In this document: in pieces, positions 15,151 through 24,122 of the stretch
Layout of the letters: every line of letters begins with the position of its first letter
Numbering within the stretch: position 1 is the stretch's first letter
Source: Mesorhizobium loti
GTDB lineage: Bacteria > Pseudomonadota > Alphaproteobacteria > Rhizobiales > Rhizobiaceae
Direction of reading: 5' to 3'
DNA: 35,555 nucleotides
Assembly (NCBI RefSeq): GCF_001510895.1
Contig: NZ_LPWA01000140.1
Location: 1 to 35,555 of the forward strand
Translations under genes and position numbers: made by a program
Notes under the pieces: generated by a model
Told to the model about the DNA's origin: nothing
The model's input: only the letters and a program-made list of their open reading frames with translations
The model's database searches: none

Positions 15151-15545
15151 ATTCTGGAATCGGCGCTTTACGTCACAGACTTGCACGCCGCGGAAGCCTT
15201 CTACCACGACATCATCGGCCTCAACGTCGTTGGCAGAGTCGAGGGCCGCCACGTCTTCTTCCGCTGCGGTAGTGGCGTGCTGCTGCTCTTCAACGCCGAG
15301 GCGACCAAAATCCCGCCGGCGCCCGACGCCAGGCTGAAAGTGCCGCCGCACGGCACGGCCGGCGCGGGTCATCTCTGCTTCACGGCGACTGCGACGAGAT
15401 CGCGGAATGGCGCAGGCATCTGGCGGCAAAGAACATCGCCATCGAAAGCGATTTCGAATGGCCGCAGGGCGGACACTCGATCTATATCCGCGACCCTTCG
15501 GGCAATTCGATCGAGTTCGCCGAGCCAAGGATCTGGGGCCTCTGA
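15151..15545 (+). CDS. Glyoxalase/bleomycin-resistance family protein (apparent frameshift, start unresolved)
   Basis: A VOC-superfamily metalloenzyme-like protein of about 130 residues. It begins ILESALYVTDLHAAEAFYHD and has GRHVFFRCGSGVLLLFN and GTAGAGHLCFTA. The frame then breaks near 15391; adding one G (ACTGCG to ACTGGCG) gives TGDEIAEWRRHLAAKNIAIE, then GGHSIYIRDPSGNSIEFAEP and RIWGL, a complete C-terminus with the metal-ligand Glu. No ATG, GTG or TTG is in frame near the N-terminus; 15151 is an ATT used as a placeholder. A TTG at 15019 would put repeat sequence inside the protein. Its stop overlaps the rdgB ATG (TGATG at 15543-15547). The substrate is unknown. Confidence 0.7.
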
Positions 15546-16207
15546 TGCATAGTTTGAACGGACAAAAGATCGTCGTCGCCAGCCACAATGCGGGCAAGCT
15601 GCGCGAATTCGCCGACCTGATGGCGCCGTTCGGCTTCGAAGCGAAGTCGGCCAAGGAGTACGGCCTGCCGGAACCCGACGAGACCGGCACGACCTTCGAG
15701 GAGAACGCCTATATCAAGGCATACGCGGCCGCCAAGGCGACCGGCCTGCCGGCGCTGTCGGACGATTCCGGCCTGTGCGTCGACGCGCTCGACGGCGCGC
15801 CTGGCGTTTATACCGCCAACTGGGCCGAGACGGCGGACGGCAGCAGGGATTTCGGCATGGCGATGCAGCGCACCGAAGTGGCGCTGCAGGAGGTCGGCGC
15901 GACCGAGCCCAAGCAGCGCACTGGCCGCTTCGTCGCCGTCATCTGCCTCGCCTTTCCGGACGGCGATGCCGAATATTATCGCGGCGAGGCCGAAGGAACG
16001 CTGGTGTGGCCGCCACGCGGCACGCTCGGCTTCGGCTACGATCCGGTGTTCCTGCCCAACGGCTTCGACAAGACTTTCGGCGAGATGAGCGCCGAGGAAA
16101 AGCATGGCTGGAAGCCCGGCCAGGTAACGGCGCTGTCGCACCGTGCCCGCGCTTTCCAGAAATTCGCGCAAGCCCGCCTGGACTTGGCGCGGCTCGGTTC
16201 GGAATGA
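15545..16207 (+). CDS. rdgB: XTP/dITP pyrophosphatase (HAM1/RdgB)
   Basis: A 220-residue nucleotide house-cleaning enzyme that hydrolyses deaminated purine triphosphates (ITP, dITP, XTP) to the monophosphate. The substrate-binding SHNAGKLREFADLM, the catalytic LSDDSGLCVDALDGAPGVYT, GYDPVFLPNGFDKTFGEM and the final ALSHRARAFQKF are all there. The ATG at 15545 overlaps the stop of the glyoxalase gene, and its stop overlaps the hemW start in an ATGA (16204-16207), so the three genes form a tightly coupled operon. Confidence 0.97.
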   Translation: MHSLNGQKIVVASHNAGKLREFADLMAPFGFEAKSAKEYGLPEPDETGTTFEENAYIKAYAAAKATGLPALSDDSGLCVDALDGAPGVYTANWAETADGSRDFGMAMQRTEVALQEVGATEPKQRTGRFVAVICLAFPDGDAEYYRGEAEGTLVWPPRGTLGFGYDPVFLPNGFDKTFGEMSAEEKHGWKPGQVTALSHRARAFQKFAQARLDLARLGSE

Positions 16208-17382
16208 TCGGGACCGGCCAAACCATGCCGCTCGACCGTGGCCCCGGCTTCGGCGTCTATATCCATTGGCCGTTCTGCGCGGCCAAATGCCCCTATTGCG
16301 ACTTCAACAGCCATGTCCGCCACCAGCCCGTCGACCAGGAACGCTTCGCGCGCGCCTTTGAGACCGAATTGGCGACCATGCGCGCCCGCTCCGGGCCGCG
16401 CGAGGTGACCAGCATTTTTCTGGGCGGCGGCACGCCGTCGCTGATGAAACCGGAAACTGTGGCGACGGTGCTGGAGGCGGTGGCGAAGAACTGGACGGTG
16501 CCGGCCGGCATCGAGGTGACGCTGGAGGCGAACCCGTCCTCGGTCGAGGCTGAGCGTTTTCGTGGCTATCGCGCCGCCGGCGTGAACCGGGTCTCGCTCG
16601 GCGTGCAGGCGTTGAACGACAAGGATCTGCGCTTCCTCGGCCGGCTGCACAATGTCGAGGAGGCGCTCCACGCCATCGGGCTCGCTCGGGAAATCTTTCC
16701 GCGGCTCTCCTTCGACCTGATCTATGCGCGGCCGGGCCAGACGCCGGAAAGCTGGCATGCCGAGCTTGAGGAGGCGATCGGCCACGCCGCCGACCACCTT
16801 TCGCTCTACCAACTCACCATCGAGGAGGGCACGCCCTTCCATGCGCTGCACGCGGCGCGGAAATTCATCATTCCGGACAATGACCAGGCCGCCGACCTCT
16901 ACGCACTGACGCAGGAGGTGACCGCGGCGCATGGACTGCCCGCCTACGAGATCTCGAACCACGCGCGGCCGGGCGCCGAGAGCCGGCACAATCTGACCTA
17001 CTGGCGCTATGGCGAATATGTCGGCGTCGGGCCGGGCGCGCATGGCCGTTTCGTCGAGAACGGTCGCCGCACGGTGACGGTCGCGGAGAGAATGCCGGAG
17101 ACCTGGCTCAACCTGGTCGAGGCCAAGGGCCATGGCGTCACCGGCGGCGAGGTGCTGACGCGCGCAGAAGAGGCCGACGAGTTCCTGCTGATGGGTCTGC
17201 GGCTCGCCGAAGGCATCGACCTTCAGCGCTACGAGACGCTTTCGGGACGTGGTCTTTCGAGCGCCAGGCTGTCGGTGCTGCAGGAAGAAGGGCTGGTGGC
17301 GCCGGTCGGCAATGCCCGGCTCCGGGCCACCACCGCCGGCATGATCGTGCTGGATGCCGTGGTGGCGGATCTGGCCAGGTAG
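16204..17382 (+). CDS. hemW: Radical SAM heme chaperone HemW
   Basis: A 392-residue HemW-type radical SAM protein. The iron-sulfur ligands are C25, C29 and C32 in WPFCAAKCPYCDFNSH, the CxxxCxxC form with FNS that marks HemW and the related coproporphyrinogen dehydrogenases. IFLGGGTPSLM, EANPSSVEAERFRGYRAAGV and VGVGPGAHGR follow. Members of this branch, once annotated as oxygen-independent coproporphyrinogen oxidase, are now held to insert heme into respiratory proteins. The ATG at 16204 is coupled to rdgB; an internal ATG at 16225 is a possible alternative. The rdgB-hemW order is conserved in rhizobia. Confidence 0.94.
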   Translation: MIGTGQTMPLDRGPGFGVYIHWPFCAAKCPYCDFNSHVRHQPVDQERFARAFETELATMRARSGPREVTSIFLGGGTPSLMKPETVATVLEAVAKNWTVPAGIEVTLEANPSSVEAERFRGYRAAGVNRVSLGVQALNDKDLRFLGRLHNVEEALHAIGLAREIFPRLSFDLIYARPGQTPESWHAELEEAIGHAADHLSLYQLTIEEGTPFHALHAARKFIIPDNDQAADLYALTQEVTAAHGLPAYEISNHARPGAESRHNLTYWRYGEYVGVGPGAHGRFVENGRRTVTVAERMPETWLNLVEAKGHGVTGGEVLTRAEEADEFLLMGLRLAEGIDLQRYETLSGRGLSSARLSVLQEEGLVAPVGNARLRATTAGMIVLDAVVADLAR

Positions 17383-17412
17383 AGCTCTTTGAGGAACGTC
17401 CTCCCCCGCGTT

Positions 17413-17570
17413 CGTCATTTCTCGGGCTTGACCCGAGAATCCATGCCGTGACCTACGCAACGGGTGCGGCGGAGCAGAATTCTGCGCCGCTGACGAAGCT
17501 TCAATGTAATGGCATGGATCCTAGGGTCTGCGCGCGTCGCTTCGCTCCTTGCTCCGCCCTAGGATGACGA
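17413..17570. repeat. Composite intergenic repeat containing copy 2 of the 57-base element
   Basis: The left part has CTCGGGCTTGACCCGAG (17421-17437, 6-base stem) followed by ATCCATGCCGT; the right part has ATGGCATGGAT and then the 57-base element in reverse orientation (17513-17570). The left and right parts can pair, giving a long hairpin downstream of hemW. Confidence 0.75.
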
Positions 17571-17609
17571 AGTGGGACCGCCTCGGCCAATCACAACGGC
17601 AGTGACGCT

Positions 17610-17798
17610 CTAAGCGTCGTGCTTCTGGCGGTGCTTGCCGCGGTTCTTTTCCGCGTGCGCCTCGCCGTTGCGGACCTGCTTCTGGTCAGCCTTGTCGCGG
17701 CGGACGCCTTGCTGTTCGGCGATCGGATGTGAGGGGACGCCCTCACGGGCGGTTTTGCTTTCAAGTCGGCTGATAAAGATGTCGAAGCGATTGGGCAT
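17610..17798 (-). CDS. Small basic hydrophilic protein (62 aa)
   Basis: A 62-residue protein starting MPNRFDIFISRLESKTAREG and ending KNRGKHRQKHDA. It is very hydrophilic and basic, with no membrane segment or Cys, and is likely to be disordered at the C-terminus. The ATG at 17798 has GGAGGAGG and AGGA upstream, a good ribosome site, and the composition is unlike a shadow frame, so I take it to be real. It reads away from rsmI, sharing a divergent promoter region with it. I recognise no family; a nucleic-acid-binding or stress role is only a guess from composition. Confidence 0.65.
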   Translation of the reverse strand: MPNRFDIFISRLESKTAREGVPSHPIAEQQGVRRDKADQKQVRNGEAHAEKNRGKHRQKHDA

Positions 17799-17959
17799 CG
17801 TCCGGTCCTGCCTCCTCCGGGGAATCAGGGGTGAAATTCGCCGGTAGCGGTTTCGTTCCTCACTGTGGCGAAGGCATGGCGATTTCCTTCCATGGACCTC
17901 ACGTTTTGCAACAGGACGGCGACCGTGCGAAACAGAGTGGCTACAGAGAGGGACCATTC

Positions 17960-18856
17960 TTGACCGGCGACAAACGCAGCTATTTGATCGGGCAGACCGA
18001 GATCGCGGCAAGGCCGCTGGAGCCGGCGCTCTATCTGGTGGCGACGCCGATCGGCAATCTTGCCGACATCACGCTGCGCGCGCTGGAAACGCTGGCCAGC
18101 GCCGACATCGTCGCCTGCGAGGACACGCGCGTCTCGCGCGTGCTGCTCGAACGCTACGGCATCCGCCGCCGCACCACGGCCTATCACGAGCACAATGCGC
18201 AAGAGGCCGGACCGAAGCTGATCGAGGCGCTGGCGGCGGGGCAAAGCGTGGCGCTGATTTCCGATGCCGGCACGCCTTTGGTCTCCGATCCCGGCTACCG
18301 GCTGGTCGGCGAAGCGCTGGAGCGCGGCATCCGCGTCGTGCCGGTGCCGGGGCCGTCCGCGGCGCTCGCCGCGCTGACAGCCTCCGGCTTGCCCTCCGAT
18401 GCTTTTCTGTTCGCCGGGTTTTTGCCTGCCAAGGCAGGCCAGCGGCTGACCAAGCTCGAAACATTCAAGCAGGTACCGGCGACGCTGATCTTTTTCGAAT
18501 CGCCCAGACGGCTGGCCGAAACGCTCGGTGCGATGGTGGAAGTGCTTGGCGGCGGGCGCAAAGCGGCGATCGGCCGCGAGCTCACCAAGGCCTTCGAAGA
18601 GATGCGGACGGGCACGCTCGGCGCGCTCGCCGATCACTATGCGGCGATCGACACGCCCAAGGGTGAAATCGTCATCTGCGTCGGCCCGGCGGAGGCTACG
18701 GCGGACCAGCCCGCCGACATCGACCGTCTGCTTTTGTCTTTAGCCGCCGAAATGCCGGCATCCAAGGCGGCGGCGGAAGCGGCGAAGATGACCGGCGGGC
18801 AGAAGCAGGCGCTCTACCGGCGACTCTTGGAACTCAAGGAAGCCGGCGGTGACTGA
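17960..18856 (+). CDS. rsmI: 16S rRNA (cytidine1402-2'-O)-methyltransferase
   Basis: A 298-residue class III (tetrapyrrole-methylase fold) methyltransferase that modifies C1402 in the ribosomal decoding centre. Signature blocks are LYLVATPIGNLADITLRALE, CEDTRVSRVLLERYGI, ISDAGTPLVSDPGYRLV, VPVPGPSAALAALTASGLP and FFESPRRLAETL. I choose the TTG at 17960 because AGAGAGGG lies seven bases upstream and the family begins near TGDKRSYLIG; in-frame ATGs at 17831 and 17876 would add residues with no family match. The last 8 bases overlap yraN, so translation is probably coupled. Confidence 0.95.
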   Translation: MTGDKRSYLIGQTEIAARPLEPALYLVATPIGNLADITLRALETLASADIVACEDTRVSRVLLERYGIRRRTTAYHEHNAQEAGPKLIEALAAGQSVALISDAGTPLVSDPGYRLVGEALERGIRVVPVPGPSAALAALTASGLPSDAFLFAGFLPAKAGQRLTKLETFKQVPATLIFFESPRRLAETLGAMVEVLGGGRKAAIGRELTKAFEEMRTGTLGALADHYAAIDTPKGEIVICVGPAEATADQPADIDRLLLSLAAEMPASKAAAEAAKMTGGQKQALYRRLLELKEAGGD

Positions 18857-19226
18857 GCGCACTGTCGGCCACCGGCGAAAAGCCTATCGACGCGGCCATC
18901 GCGGCGAATGGCTGGCGGCGCTGGCGCTGATGCTGAAAGGCTATCGCATCCTTGCCCGCCGCCATCGCACGAAACTTGGCGAGATCGACCTGATCGCGCG
19001 GCGCGGCGATCTCGTGCTGTTCGTCGAGGTCAAGGCGCGCAGGTCGCTGATCGAGGCCATGGAAGCGATCGCCCACAGCTCCGAACGGCGTATCGAGGGC
19101 GCCGCCGATCTCTGGCTGTCGCGCCAGCCCGACTATGGGCGGCTTTCGATACGTTTCGACATGGTGGCAGTGCTGCCCTGGCGCTGGCCGGTGCATGTCG
19201 AGAATGCGTTTTATGGGAGGAATTGA
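18849..19226 (+). CDS. yraN: UPF0102/YraN family putative endonuclease
   Basis: A 125-residue YraN protein with the restriction-endonuclease-like core: RRGHRGEWLAALALMLKGY, then LGEIDLIARRGDLVLFVEVK, which holds the D and E-x-K catalytic pattern, and the C-terminal IRFDMVAVLP. The family is linked by genome context to rRNA processing and DNA metabolism; its biochemical role is not settled. The start is a GTG at 18849, eight bases inside rsmI. The rsmI-yraN pair is widely conserved. It converges on uppP with only 14 bases between. Confidence 0.93.
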   Translation: MTERTVGHRRKAYRRGHRGEWLAALALMLKGYRILARRHRTKLGEIDLIARRGDLVLFVEVKARRSLIEAMEAIAHSSERRIEGAADLWLSRQPDYGRLSIRFDMVAVLPWRWPVHVENAFYGRN

Positions 19227-19240
19227 GGGGGGCTTTACCC

Positions 19241-20047
19241 TCACCCCCAAATCATTAGCGCCACCAGCCCGAGCCCACCTACCACAAGCCGCCACCAGCC
19301 GAACAGCGAATAGCCCTTGCGCGAGACGAAATCGAGCAGGAAGCGCACCACGAACAGCGCGGTGACGAAGGCGGCGACGAAGCCGACGGCGATGATTGGC
19401 AGGTCGGCCGAGGTCAGCACGTTGCGGTTCTTGAACAGGTCGAAGGCGAAGGCGCCGACCATGGTGGGCATGGCGAGGAAGAAGGAGAACTCCGCCGCCG
19501 CGCGCTTGTCGACGCCCAAGAGCAGCGCGCCGACGATGGTCGAGCCGGAGCGCGAGGTGCCGGGGATGAGCGACAGGCACTGGAACAGGCCGATCTGCAG
19601 GTAAAGCCTGGTCGGGAACCGTTCGACATCGTGATAGACCGGCTTGAGGTTCATGCGATCGACGGCCAAAAGCACGACACCGCCGATGATCAGCATGATG
19701 CAGATCAGCCGCGGCGATTCGAACAGGATGGTCTTGATGAAATCATGCGCCAGCGCGCCGATGATGGCCGCCGGCAGGAAGGCGATGAGGATGCCGATGA
19801 CGAAATGCCGGGTCAGCCGGTCATAGGGCAGTTCGAGCAGCATCTTCCAGAGGCGGCGGAAATAGACGCTCAGGATCGCCAGAATCGCGCCGAGCTGGAT
19901 CAGGATCTCGAACGCCTTGCCGGTCGAATGGAAGCCGAGGAAATGGCCGGCGAGCAGGATGTGGCCGGTCGAGGAGACCGGGATGAACTCGGTCAGGCCC
20001 TCGAGCAGCCCAAGCAGCAGCGCTTCGACGATGGTCTGGCTTTCCAT
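19241..20047 (-). CDS. uppP: Undecaprenyl-diphosphatase (bacitracin resistance)
   Basis: A 268-residue polytopic membrane enzyme that dephosphorylates undecaprenyl diphosphate, recycling the lipid carrier for peptidoglycan and other envelope polymers. The two active-site repeats are both present: LEGLTEFIPVSSTGH (E16, E20, S26, H29) and PGTSRSGSTI. About eight hydrophobic segments fit the BacA/UppP fold. The ATG at 20047 has GAGG just upstream; an in-frame extension to 20155 has no support. It is divergent from fzlA. Overproduction confers bacitracin resistance in other bacteria, but here it is a normal housekeeping copy. Confidence 0.96.
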   Translation of the reverse strand: MESQTIVEALLLGLLEGLTEFIPVSSTGHILLAGHFLGFHSTGKAFEILIQLGAILAILSVYFRRLWKMLLELPYDRLTRHFVIGILIAFLPAAIIGALAHDFIKTILFESPRLICIMLIIGGVVLLAVDRMNLKPVYHDVERFPTRLYLQIGLFQCLSLIPGTSRSGSTIVGALLLGVDKRAAAEFSFFLAMPTMVGAFAFDLFKNRNVLTSADLPIIAVGFVAAFVTALFVVRFLLDFVSRKGYSLFGWWRLVVGGLGLVALMIWG

Positions 20048-20090
20048 GGCAACCTCAGGATTTAGGGGACGACTGGAGACAACGGCTTGC

Positions 20091-20119
20091 TTGTCACGGC
20101 GCGGAAGTCCCCCTATAGG
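20091..20119 (+). promoter_or_regulatory. Sigma-70 type promoter candidate for fzlA
   Basis: TTGTCA (20091-20096), 17 bases, TATAGG (20114-20119). Each hexamer is one or two bases from consensus. The expected transcript starts near 20126, about 80 bases before the fzlA ATG. Confidence 0.45.
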
Positions 20120-20207
20120 TCGCAACACCGTGACGGCCGCATGACGGGCCGCCAAGACTTACCGGCGCTGACACCGATTCGCCAGTGCGCCCTATCATCG
20201 CGGAACC

Positions 20208-20899
20208 ATGCTGACGCTTTTCCATCATCCGATGTTCGCCACCTGCCGGTTCGTGCGCCTCGCTTTCGGAGAGTATGGCGAGGAATTGGCGCTGATCGAG
20301 GAAAAGCCCTGGACACGGCGCAAGGAGTTTCTGGCGCTGAACCCGGCCGCACGCTGCCGATCCTGCTTGCCGAAGGCGATGTGCCGATCGTCGGCGCCAT
20401 GGTGATCGCCGAATATCTCGACGAGACACGCGGCGTCTTGAAGCGCGACAAGCGGCTGTTCGCCGAGGACCCGATGCAGCGCGCCGAAATCCGCCGGCTG
20501 ACCGACTGGTATCTCAGCAAGGCTGAAAGCGAGGTCACCCGGCACCTGGTGCGCGAGCGCGTGCTGAAGCCGGTGATGCCGGAGACGGCGGGCGGCGGCT
20601 CGCCTGATTCGGCGGCGATACGCGCCGCGCGCGCCAACATCCGCCAGCACATGAAATACACCAATTGGCTGGCCGGCACGCGCCATTGGCTGGCCGGCAA
20701 CAAGGTGACCTATGCCGACCTCGCCGCGGCGGCGACGCTTTCGGTGCTCGACTATCTTGGCGAAATTGACTGGCGCGAGCACTCGGCGGCGCGCGAATGG
20801 TATACACGCGTCAAATCACGGCCGTCGTTCCGGCCGCTGCTCACCGACCGGGTGCGCGGCCTGTCGCCGGTATCGCACTATGCGGACCTCGATTTCTGA
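20208..20899 (+). CDS. fzlA: FzlA-like glutathione S-transferase fold protein (apparent frameshift)
   Basis: A GST-family protein starting MLTLFHHPMFATCRFVRLAF. The frame breaks near 20349; adding one G (GCCGCA to GCCGGCA) joins FLALNPAGTLPILLAEGDVP and gives 230 residues, ending LSPVSHYADLDF. That C-terminal signature and the length match FzlA, the FtsZ-binding GST homologue that controls filament curvature and constriction in Caulobacter and other alphaproteobacteria, where it is essential or nearly so. The thioredoxin-like N-domain lacks an obvious catalytic Ser/Cys. Its end overlaps queG by 20 bases, so it is first of a fzlA-queG-SDR unit. A true break is unlikely in such a gene. Confidence 0.75.
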
Positions 20900-22034
20900 C
20901 AAAACCCGCCTGCGCGCCCTGATCGACGCCGAGGCGCGCCGCGCCGGCTTCGAGGCCGTCGCCGTGACCCGTCCGGACGCGATCCCGCGGGCGCCCGCGC
21001 GCCTGGCGGAATTTGTCGCCGACGGTTTCCATGGCTCGATGGACTGGATCGCCGAGACGATCGAGCGCCGAGCCGAGCCCTCGACGTTGTGGCCGGAGGT
21101 GCGCTCGATCATCGTGCTCGCCATGAACTACGGTCCTGACCGCGATCCGCGCGAAATCCTCCAAAAACGCGATCGCGGCGCGATCTCGGTCTATGCGCAA
21201 AACCGCGACTATCACGACGTGATGAAGGGCCGGCTGAAGGAGATCGCCGGCAAGATCGTCGCACGGGCCGGCGGCGATGTGAAAGTGTTCGTCGATACCG
21301 CTCCGGTGATGGAAAAGCCGCTGGCGGAGGCCGCCGGCCTCGGCTGGCAGGGCAAGCACACCAACCTGGTCAGCCGCGAGCATGGTTCGTGGCTGTTCCT
21401 CGGCACTATCTTCACGACGGCCGAGCTCGAGCCTGATGCACCGGAAGTCGATCACTGCGGCTCCTGCCGCGCCTGTCTCGACGTTTGCCCGACCGATGCT
21501 TTCCCGGCACCCTACCGGCTTGATGCGCGGCGCTGCATCTCCTACCTCACCATCGAGAACATGGGGCCGATCCCACGCGAATTCCGCGAAAAAATCGGCA
21601 ACCGCATCTATGGCTGCGACGATTGTCTCGCCGCCTGTCCATGGAACAAGTTCGCCAGCATCGCCTCCGAGGCCAAGCTTGCCGCGCGCAACGATCTGCG
21701 CGAGCCGTCGCTGTCGGAACTTTTGCTCCTCGACGATGCGGCGTTCCGTTCCTTCTTCTCCGGCTCGCCGATCAAACGCATCGGCCGCGACCGTTTTGTC
21801 CGCAACGTCCTGGTCGCCGCCGGCAATTCGGACGATACGTCGCTGACGCCGGTCGTGCGCGGCCTGCTCGACGACGGCTCGCCATTGGTGCGGGGTGCGG
21901 CAGTATGGGCGCTGTCGCGACTGATGGCTTCGAGCGATTTTGCGAAGCTCGCCGCATCGGCCATGAAGACTGAAAGCGATGCGGCGGTGCGCGACGAATG
22001 GTTGTCGACCCTGCCAGACGCAGAGGGTTCTTAA
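20880..22034 (+). CDS. queG: Epoxyqueuosine reductase QueG
   Basis: A 384-residue cobalamin- and iron-sulfur-dependent enzyme that makes queuosine, the last step of tRNA wobble-base synthesis. VFVDTAPVMEKPLAEAAGLG (with the catalytic Asp) and WQGKHTNLVSREHGSWLFLG are QueG-specific. Two 4Fe-4S motifs follow: CGSCRACLDVCPTDAF (C193, C196, C199, C203) and CDDCLAACPWNKF (C246, C249, C253). The C-terminus looks like a HEAT-repeat domain (VVRGLLDDGSPLVRGAAVWA). The ATG at 20880 lies within the end of fzlA. The stop overlaps the next start (TAATG at 22032-22036). Confidence 0.96.
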   Translation: MRTSISDKTRLRALIDAEARRAGFEAVAVTRPDAIPRAPARLAEFVADGFHGSMDWIAETIERRAEPSTLWPEVRSIIVLAMNYGPDRDPREILQKRDRGAISVYAQNRDYHDVMKGRLKEIAGKIVARAGGDVKVFVDTAPVMEKPLAEAAGLGWQGKHTNLVSREHGSWLFLGTIFTTAELEPDAPEVDHCGSCRACLDVCPTDAFPAPYRLDARRCISYLTIENMGPIPREFREKIGNRIYGCDDCLAACPWNKFASIASEAKLAARNDLREPSLSELLLLDDAAFRSFFSGSPIKRIGRDRFVRNVLVAAGNSDDTSLTPVVRGLLDDGSPLVRGAAVWALSRLMASSDFAKLAASAMKTESDAAVRDEWLSTLPDAEGS

Positions 22035-22938
22035 TGAGCAAACGAGGCTTCTTCATCTTCGGCGCCGGCTATTCCGGCAAGGCTTTTGCGCGCGCCAGTG
22101 AGCAAGGCGCGCCGATCCTGGGCACGACACGCTCGCCGGAAAAATTCGAGGCGTTGCGGCAGGCGGGCATCGAGCCGTTGCGCTTCGACGGGTCGCTGAC
22201 GCCCGAGATCGGCGACGCCCTGGCGAAAACCACGCATCTCATCATCTCGGTCGCGCCTGACGATGCGGGCGACCCGGTGCTCAACGCCGCCGGCGAGACG
22301 ATCCGCACGAAGATGCGTTCGCTCGAATGGATCGGCTATCTCTCGACCGTCGGCGTCTATGGCGACCATAGCGGGGCCTGGGTGGATGAGAGCGCTGACT
22401 GCAGACCGGTGTCGAAGCGATCGGTGATGCGGGTGGCGGCCGAACAGGAATGGCTGAAGCTCGGCCAGGAGATCGGCAAACCAGCGGCGATCTTGCGGCT
22501 TTCTGGCATTTACGGCCCGGGACGCAACGCGCTGGCCAATCTCGAGACGGCACCGCAAGGCGGCTGGTCAAGAAGGATCAGGTGTTCAACCGCATCCATT
22601 GCGACGACATCGCCGGCGCGCTTTGGCATCTGGCCGGGAACAATCTCGGCGGCATCTTCAACGTCACCGACGACGAGCCGGCGCCGCCGCAGGACGTCGT
22701 CGCCTATGCCGCCGGGCTGATGGGCGTGGAGCCGCCGCCGGAAATTGCTTTCGAGACCGCCCAACTTTCGCCCATGGCGCGTTCCTTCTATGGCGAGAAC
22801 AAGCGCGTCGCCAACGCGGCGATCAAGGCAGCCGGCTACAGCTTTCGTTTCCCGAACTATCGGGTGGCGCTGGAGCGGATGTGGGCCGACGGCAACTGGC
22901 GGGACGGAGAGCCGCGCAGCCCGATGAAACGCTCATGA
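22034..22938 (+). CDS. NAD-dependent epimerase/SDR family protein, YeeZ-like (apparent frameshift)
   Basis: A Rossmann-fold protein of the extended short-chain dehydrogenase group. FFIFGAGYSGKAFARA is the nucleotide-binding GxGxxG; YLSTVGVYGDHSGAWVDE and LRLSGIYGPGRNALANL are typical of YeeZ-type members, with the usual Tyr-xxx-Lys catalytic pair not clearly kept. The frame breaks near 22543; adding one C restores LRDGTARRLVKKDQVFNRIH and the C-terminal half (CDDIAGALWHLAGNNLGGIF), giving 301 residues. It is the third gene of the fzlA-queG unit. The substrate is unknown. A sequence error is the likely cause of the break. Confidence 0.85.
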
Positions 22939-23010
22939 TCGAAGCGCCGCGCGTGACATGGTATGATTCGCGTGCGCCAACGAGTTTGACTGGAGAGGGG
23001 ACCCGGCCTG

Positions 23011-24107
23011 ATGACGCTGCGATCGCTGCCCGACAGGAAGCCGTTCCTGACCGCCGCGCTGGCGCTGCTGACGCTGACTGCATTGGCAGCCGGAGCGATT
23101 TCCGCCGAGCAGCGCGCAAAAGACCTGTTCGGCGCCAAGAAACTGCCGGCGGTCGCACCCGCGCAATCCTTCGGCTTCTATTCCAAGGGCTGTTTTACAG
23201 GCGGCGTCGCTCTGCCGATGGATGGTCCGAGTTGGGAAGTGATGCGCCCCTCGCGCAACCGCCGCTGGGGCCATCCGGCGATGATTGCGCTGATCGAGAA
23301 GCTCGCGCGTGATGCTCGCGCCGATGGCTGGCCGGGTCTTTTGATCGGCGACGTCTCGCAGCCGCGCGGCGGGCCGATGATGACAGGCCATGCCTCGCAC
23401 CAGATCGGCCTCGATGCCGACATCTGGCTGACGCCGATGCCGAGGCGCCCGCTGACGTTTGCCGAGCGCGAAAACATGAGCGCCACGCTGATGGTCGACG
23501 AAAAGACGCATCTGGTTAAGGACGCGCTGTGGACACCCGCCCACACGCGACTCCTGAAGCGCGCGGCGAGCTATCCGGAAGTCGAGCGCATCCTGGTCAA
23601 TCCGGGCATCAAGAAGAAGCTTTGCGACACCGTCACCGGCGACCGTTCCTGGCTGCGCAAGATCCGCCCGTTCTGGGGCCACGACTATCATTTCCATATG
23701 CGCATCGGCTGCCAGCCGGGCTCGCCAGGCTGCAAGGCACAGGAGGCGACGCCTGACGATGACGGCTGCGGCAAACCGCTGGCTGGTGGTTCACGGAGGA
23801 ACCTTGGCGGCCGAACAAGAACCCGGATGCGCCGAAGGCCCGCGACCTGATGACCATGGCCAATTTGCCGAGGGAGTGTCAGGCGGTACTCGCCGCCGCA
23901 GACGCACCGTCGCTGGAAGCCGTGACCTATGATGGCGGAGGGGCGGCAGCGGTTGCGGCCGCCCCGCCGGAACCGACCGAGCCGGAAGTGAGTGGGCCGG
24001 CGGAGACGATCTCCAGCGGGAATGCTGTGCTTCCCGCGGCGGCCAGCGCCTTCGCGCCCACCCCCTCGATCGGCATTCCGCTGCCGCGGCCGAGACCGGG
24101 AAACTGA
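23011..24107 (+). CDS. mepA: Penicillin-insensitive murein endopeptidase MepA (apparent frameshift)
   Basis: An exported LAS-type zinc peptidase (M74) that cuts D-Ala-mDAP cross-links in peptidoglycan. The N-terminus (FLTAALALLTLTALAAGAISA) is a signal peptide. SQPRGGPMMTGHASHQIGLD then ADIW holds zinc ligands H130 and D137; WGHDYHFHMRI holds H224, H227 and H229. The frame breaks near 23783; adding one C restores KPLAWWFTEEPWRPNKNPDA and a tail to 24107 (365 residues in all) that ends in a Pro/Ala-rich, probably disordered segment. GGAGAGGGG precedes the ATG. It is 72 bases after the SDR gene. A tail this long exceeds E. coli MepA. Confidence 0.88.
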
Positions 24108-24122
24108 GGCCGAGCCTGCATA

